Source: Cinnamomum chago
Taxonomy: Eukaryota > Streptophyta > Magnoliopsida > Laurales > Lauraceae
Direction: 5' to 3'
NCBI GenBank assembly: GCA_038049695.1
Contig: CP142460.1
Location: forward strand, 33,762,001 to 33,826,000
Length of the DNA: 64,000 nucleotides
Positions 61,675 to 64,000 of the stretch are shown one piece after another. The notes under the pieces are model-generated. The model saw nothing but the letters and a program-made list of their open reading frames with translations. It was not told the DNA's origin and searched no databases. Within the stretch, counting starts at the first letter, position 1. Each line of letters begins with the position of its first letter. The translations under genes and the position numbers were made by a program.

Positions 61675-62150
61675 GGCGATTAGCCGGCGGTCACCTGTCG
61701 GCTAGCCGTCTGGTGACTGGCGGCTAACCGCCAGCTAGCCGAATAGTCGCGGTTACTTTTCCAGAGATCACCACTTTCCACCTGAAAACACGGTCAGCCT
61801 CACGGTTAGCCAGCGGCTAACCGCCGAAACCATCTGCGGCTAACCGCCAGCCAATCGACCCATTCGGTTGCTTTTCCAGAGAGCAACATTTTCTCCTAAG
61901 AACACGATTAGCCTCACGGTTAGCCAGCGGCTAACCGCTGAACATATCGTCGGCTAACCGCCAGCCAACCTAACCATTTCGGTTACAATTCTAGTAACCT
62001 GTCTTTCTGTTAGGCCAACCGTGGTCAGCCGTGCGGTCAGCCAGCGGCTAACCGCGATCTGACAGCAAGGTAACCGCAATTACCCAGACAACCATTCCGG
62101 AGAGCTCCTCGCTCTAGCGAACTCTCCGGTTCGATCGATCGCTAAGCTTT
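61675..62150. repeat. Palindrome island in LTR C
   Basis: Many TTAGCC, GGCTAACCGC and CGGCTAGCCG words, ending with decayed CGCTCTAGCGAAC and TCGATCGATCGC. It is the counterpart of the island in LTR D. Confidence 0.8.
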
Positions 62151-63143
62151 GTCGGTCAAAGGAGATTCGCTAGGCATTGTATGAGGCCATCCGAGAAAGA
62201 AACCATATCACGAAGATGTCATTCGAAGTTTTGAAAATTCAAAGTGTATAAGGAGCCCGGAATGTCCCCAAACTCAAAGAGTACCAAATTATTATTAGAT
62301 CGACATACGGGATCCCTATCCACTTCAAATAAATCTTGAACCCGATACTTTACTCGAGATTTCAATCGTTTATTGTACTTTATCGATCCCGAGATTTATA
62401 CTACATGCCTTGTTTTCCCGAAAACATTGAATTACACTTATAATAGTTACTTGTCTTGAAGTGCATTGCACGACATGAAACGACAGTGTGCCCTTGAGTA
62501 CCCCTGTCTTGCCCGTTTATTTATTGTACTTGATTTACTTGCATATGTCTCGATTTATTATTTGACCTATTAGTCGGCACCACTAAGCTTGGATAACCCT
62601 GTTGGTTTGATCCACCTACTTGGAGATCCCCCTCTTGTCCCGCCAGCTACAGTTTGGATCCTGCAAACTCGGTTATTACCGTGGTCTTGTCTCGATGCCG
62701 CAGATTCCTACTATGGTTCCCGATGCCCGACTCGCTACCGTGGTCATGTATAGTATATGTATATGTATTTATAAGATCCACTATTTCTCCTTACCTTGAG
62801 TGACTGAGATCAGTGCCTAGTTATTGGTCTGTCACTTTTGTGATAGAGGACTTAGCTTCGTGTGGTTGTCATCTTGCTTGTTTCCCGTTTCCTTGGTTAC
62901 CTTACATGTTTTATAAAGCATACTTGTATTTGAATAAATGTTTTATCACGTTTATAGAAATTGTTATCTAAACAGGCTTAAATGCTTTTGAAGGTAAATT
63001 CATTTATTATCATACTGTCATTGTATTTTACCCATTTGCCAAACCGTCGTGTTTGACGCACTTTTTGGTACTCAGGTCCCGTTGTTGGTTACCCCGAGGA
63101 GGTGGTCGGAGAACCGCAACAGTTAGTTGAGTGGCGTGCTGAC

Positions 63144-63160
63144 GATGTCATTTAGACATT
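63144..63160 (+). other. Conserved stem-loop in LTR C
   Basis: GATGTC, a 5-nt loop, GACATT (one G-T pair). Confidence 0.55.
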
Positions 63161-63593
63161 GAATTGCCAAAGAGAGATAACAACGTTTAACCATTCTTTT
63201 GGGGATTGGTATTTTGTTCATATTGGCCTTGTGGGCCTCTATTTTTGGGAAATGTAACTAAATGATCTTTTGTTTAAACTTGAACCTTACTTTTGGGTAA
63301 CATGCAAATGGTCATTGTTCACTCTGATACGGTACTATACTTGGATTATTATCTTTATGATTTGAGATGGATTGAATATTTGATTTGCTACACGCTTCCG
63401 CAATTAATAGAAATGTTCATAGATGGTTGTGATATCCTCATCGTGGACACCTGTGGGAAATTAAATAAGTGTGTGCACCTTGTTGACACTCTCTACATAT
63501 TAACCATTCACTCACCACACTATTATCATCATCATTAGTGTCCCGATCCCGGATTAGGACCTCGATAACCCGGTCTGGGGTCGCGACACTGCT

Positions 63594-64000
63594 AACATTT
63601 TGCAGGTACATTGGTCCGAGTTTTGGGGGCCCCTCCCTGTTTTCCTCCATTCCACCTTATGTGAAGCGGTACTCAGGTGATATCCCTCATTTTCCTTTAC
63701 TTTCCTTGTCCTTTATATCTCATTTTAATGCTTCACATTGTGGACAATGTTAGGTTAAGTTGGGGGGGGGGGGCATTAACTATTGAATTGGACTTAGTAG
63801 TTTTAAATCTTTTCCTTTATTTTTAGTTTTGTTCCTTGAAAAAAAATATTTGCACCTTATGGTTAGTTTTTAGGTAGATTTCTAAAAGGATTTTTAAGAA
63901 ACAAAGATACCTTGAATTTTGTAACTTTTATTCTGAGAGCAAAAAGAGAAAAAAAGGGTTCACTATCTTGTTTTTAGGAAAGAGTGTTTGAGAAATTGTT
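63594..64000 (+). mobile_element. Athila-like 3' non-coding region
   Basis: Follows the right duplication of LTR C. It contains the phrase around GTGGACAATGTTAGG and a long G run near 63763, both usual near the end of Athila/Tat internal regions. No frame is recognised; the ones near 63538-63753 are not genes. The 3' LTR should lie to the right. Confidence 0.6.

Larger units (their letters stand above)
61492..63588 (+). mobile_element. Solo LTR C, part 3 (3' end)
   Basis: Resumes LTR C after solo LTR D and ends GGGGTCGCGACA. It is followed by CTGCT, which matches CCGCT on the left side at four of five bases. The frames at 63293 and 63438 are not genes. Confidence 0.88.

Overview
This window is plant nuclear DNA made almost entirely of nested LTR retrotransposons. 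I see no host gene, no rRNA or tRNA gene and no CRISPR array. The retroelement lineages (SIRE-type Ty1/copia, Tekay/Del-type chromovirus Ty3/gypsy, Athila-type Ty3/gypsy), the long AT-rich LTRs, the initiator-tRNA-Met and tRNA-Asp primer sites and the depth of nesting point to a large repeat-rich flowering-plant genome. I cannot name the species.

Left part, 1-25100: a tandem array of one non-coding LTR element on the minus strand, with a 5468-bp period made of a 2209-bp LTR plus a 3259-bp internal region. Neighbouring units share LTRs (five LTRs, four full internal regions, one partial). The array ends exactly at an LTR terminus at 25100. It continues left of the window. It is a coding-free relative of the SIRE-like element at 50559-58138.

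Middle part, 25101-32265: pieces of one gypsy-type LTR (B1) carrying two solo LTRs, each with a perfect 5-bp target duplication: a Tekay-type one (25219-27909, CATGT) and one of probable copia type (28669-30435, GGTTT). B1 appears to sit in an older LTR (E) that ends at 32265.

Right part, about 32.8 kb to the window end: one old, decayed Athila-like element (5' LTR, tRNA-Asp primer site, broken gag, protease, start of RT, then 3' non-coding region) split by three later insertions. (1) A young Tekay-type element, 34875-44064, minus strand, with two 2960-bp LTRs that differ at about 8 sites, an intact 1023-codon pol, but no gag or protease; target duplication ATCTA. (2) A fragment plus LTR, about 44486-48463. 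(3) A solo Tekay-type LTR (C, 49618-63588) that was itself hit by a SIRE-like gag-only element (K, TSD ATTTG) and by an antiparallel solo LTR of its own family (D, TSD GATTT).

The Tekay-type LTRs have diverged a lot, yet they share fixed landmarks: a 31-bp dyad about 400 nt from the LTR start, a splice-donor-like GTAAG about 760 nt from the start, an island of short GC-rich palindromes further down, and a small stem-loop near the 3' end. In the complete element a branch-point-like sequence and a 3' splice-site consensus lie just before the pol start codon. I infer a leader intron that would remove the palindrome island and the primer-binding site from the translated RNA. This and the array are the most interesting signals here.
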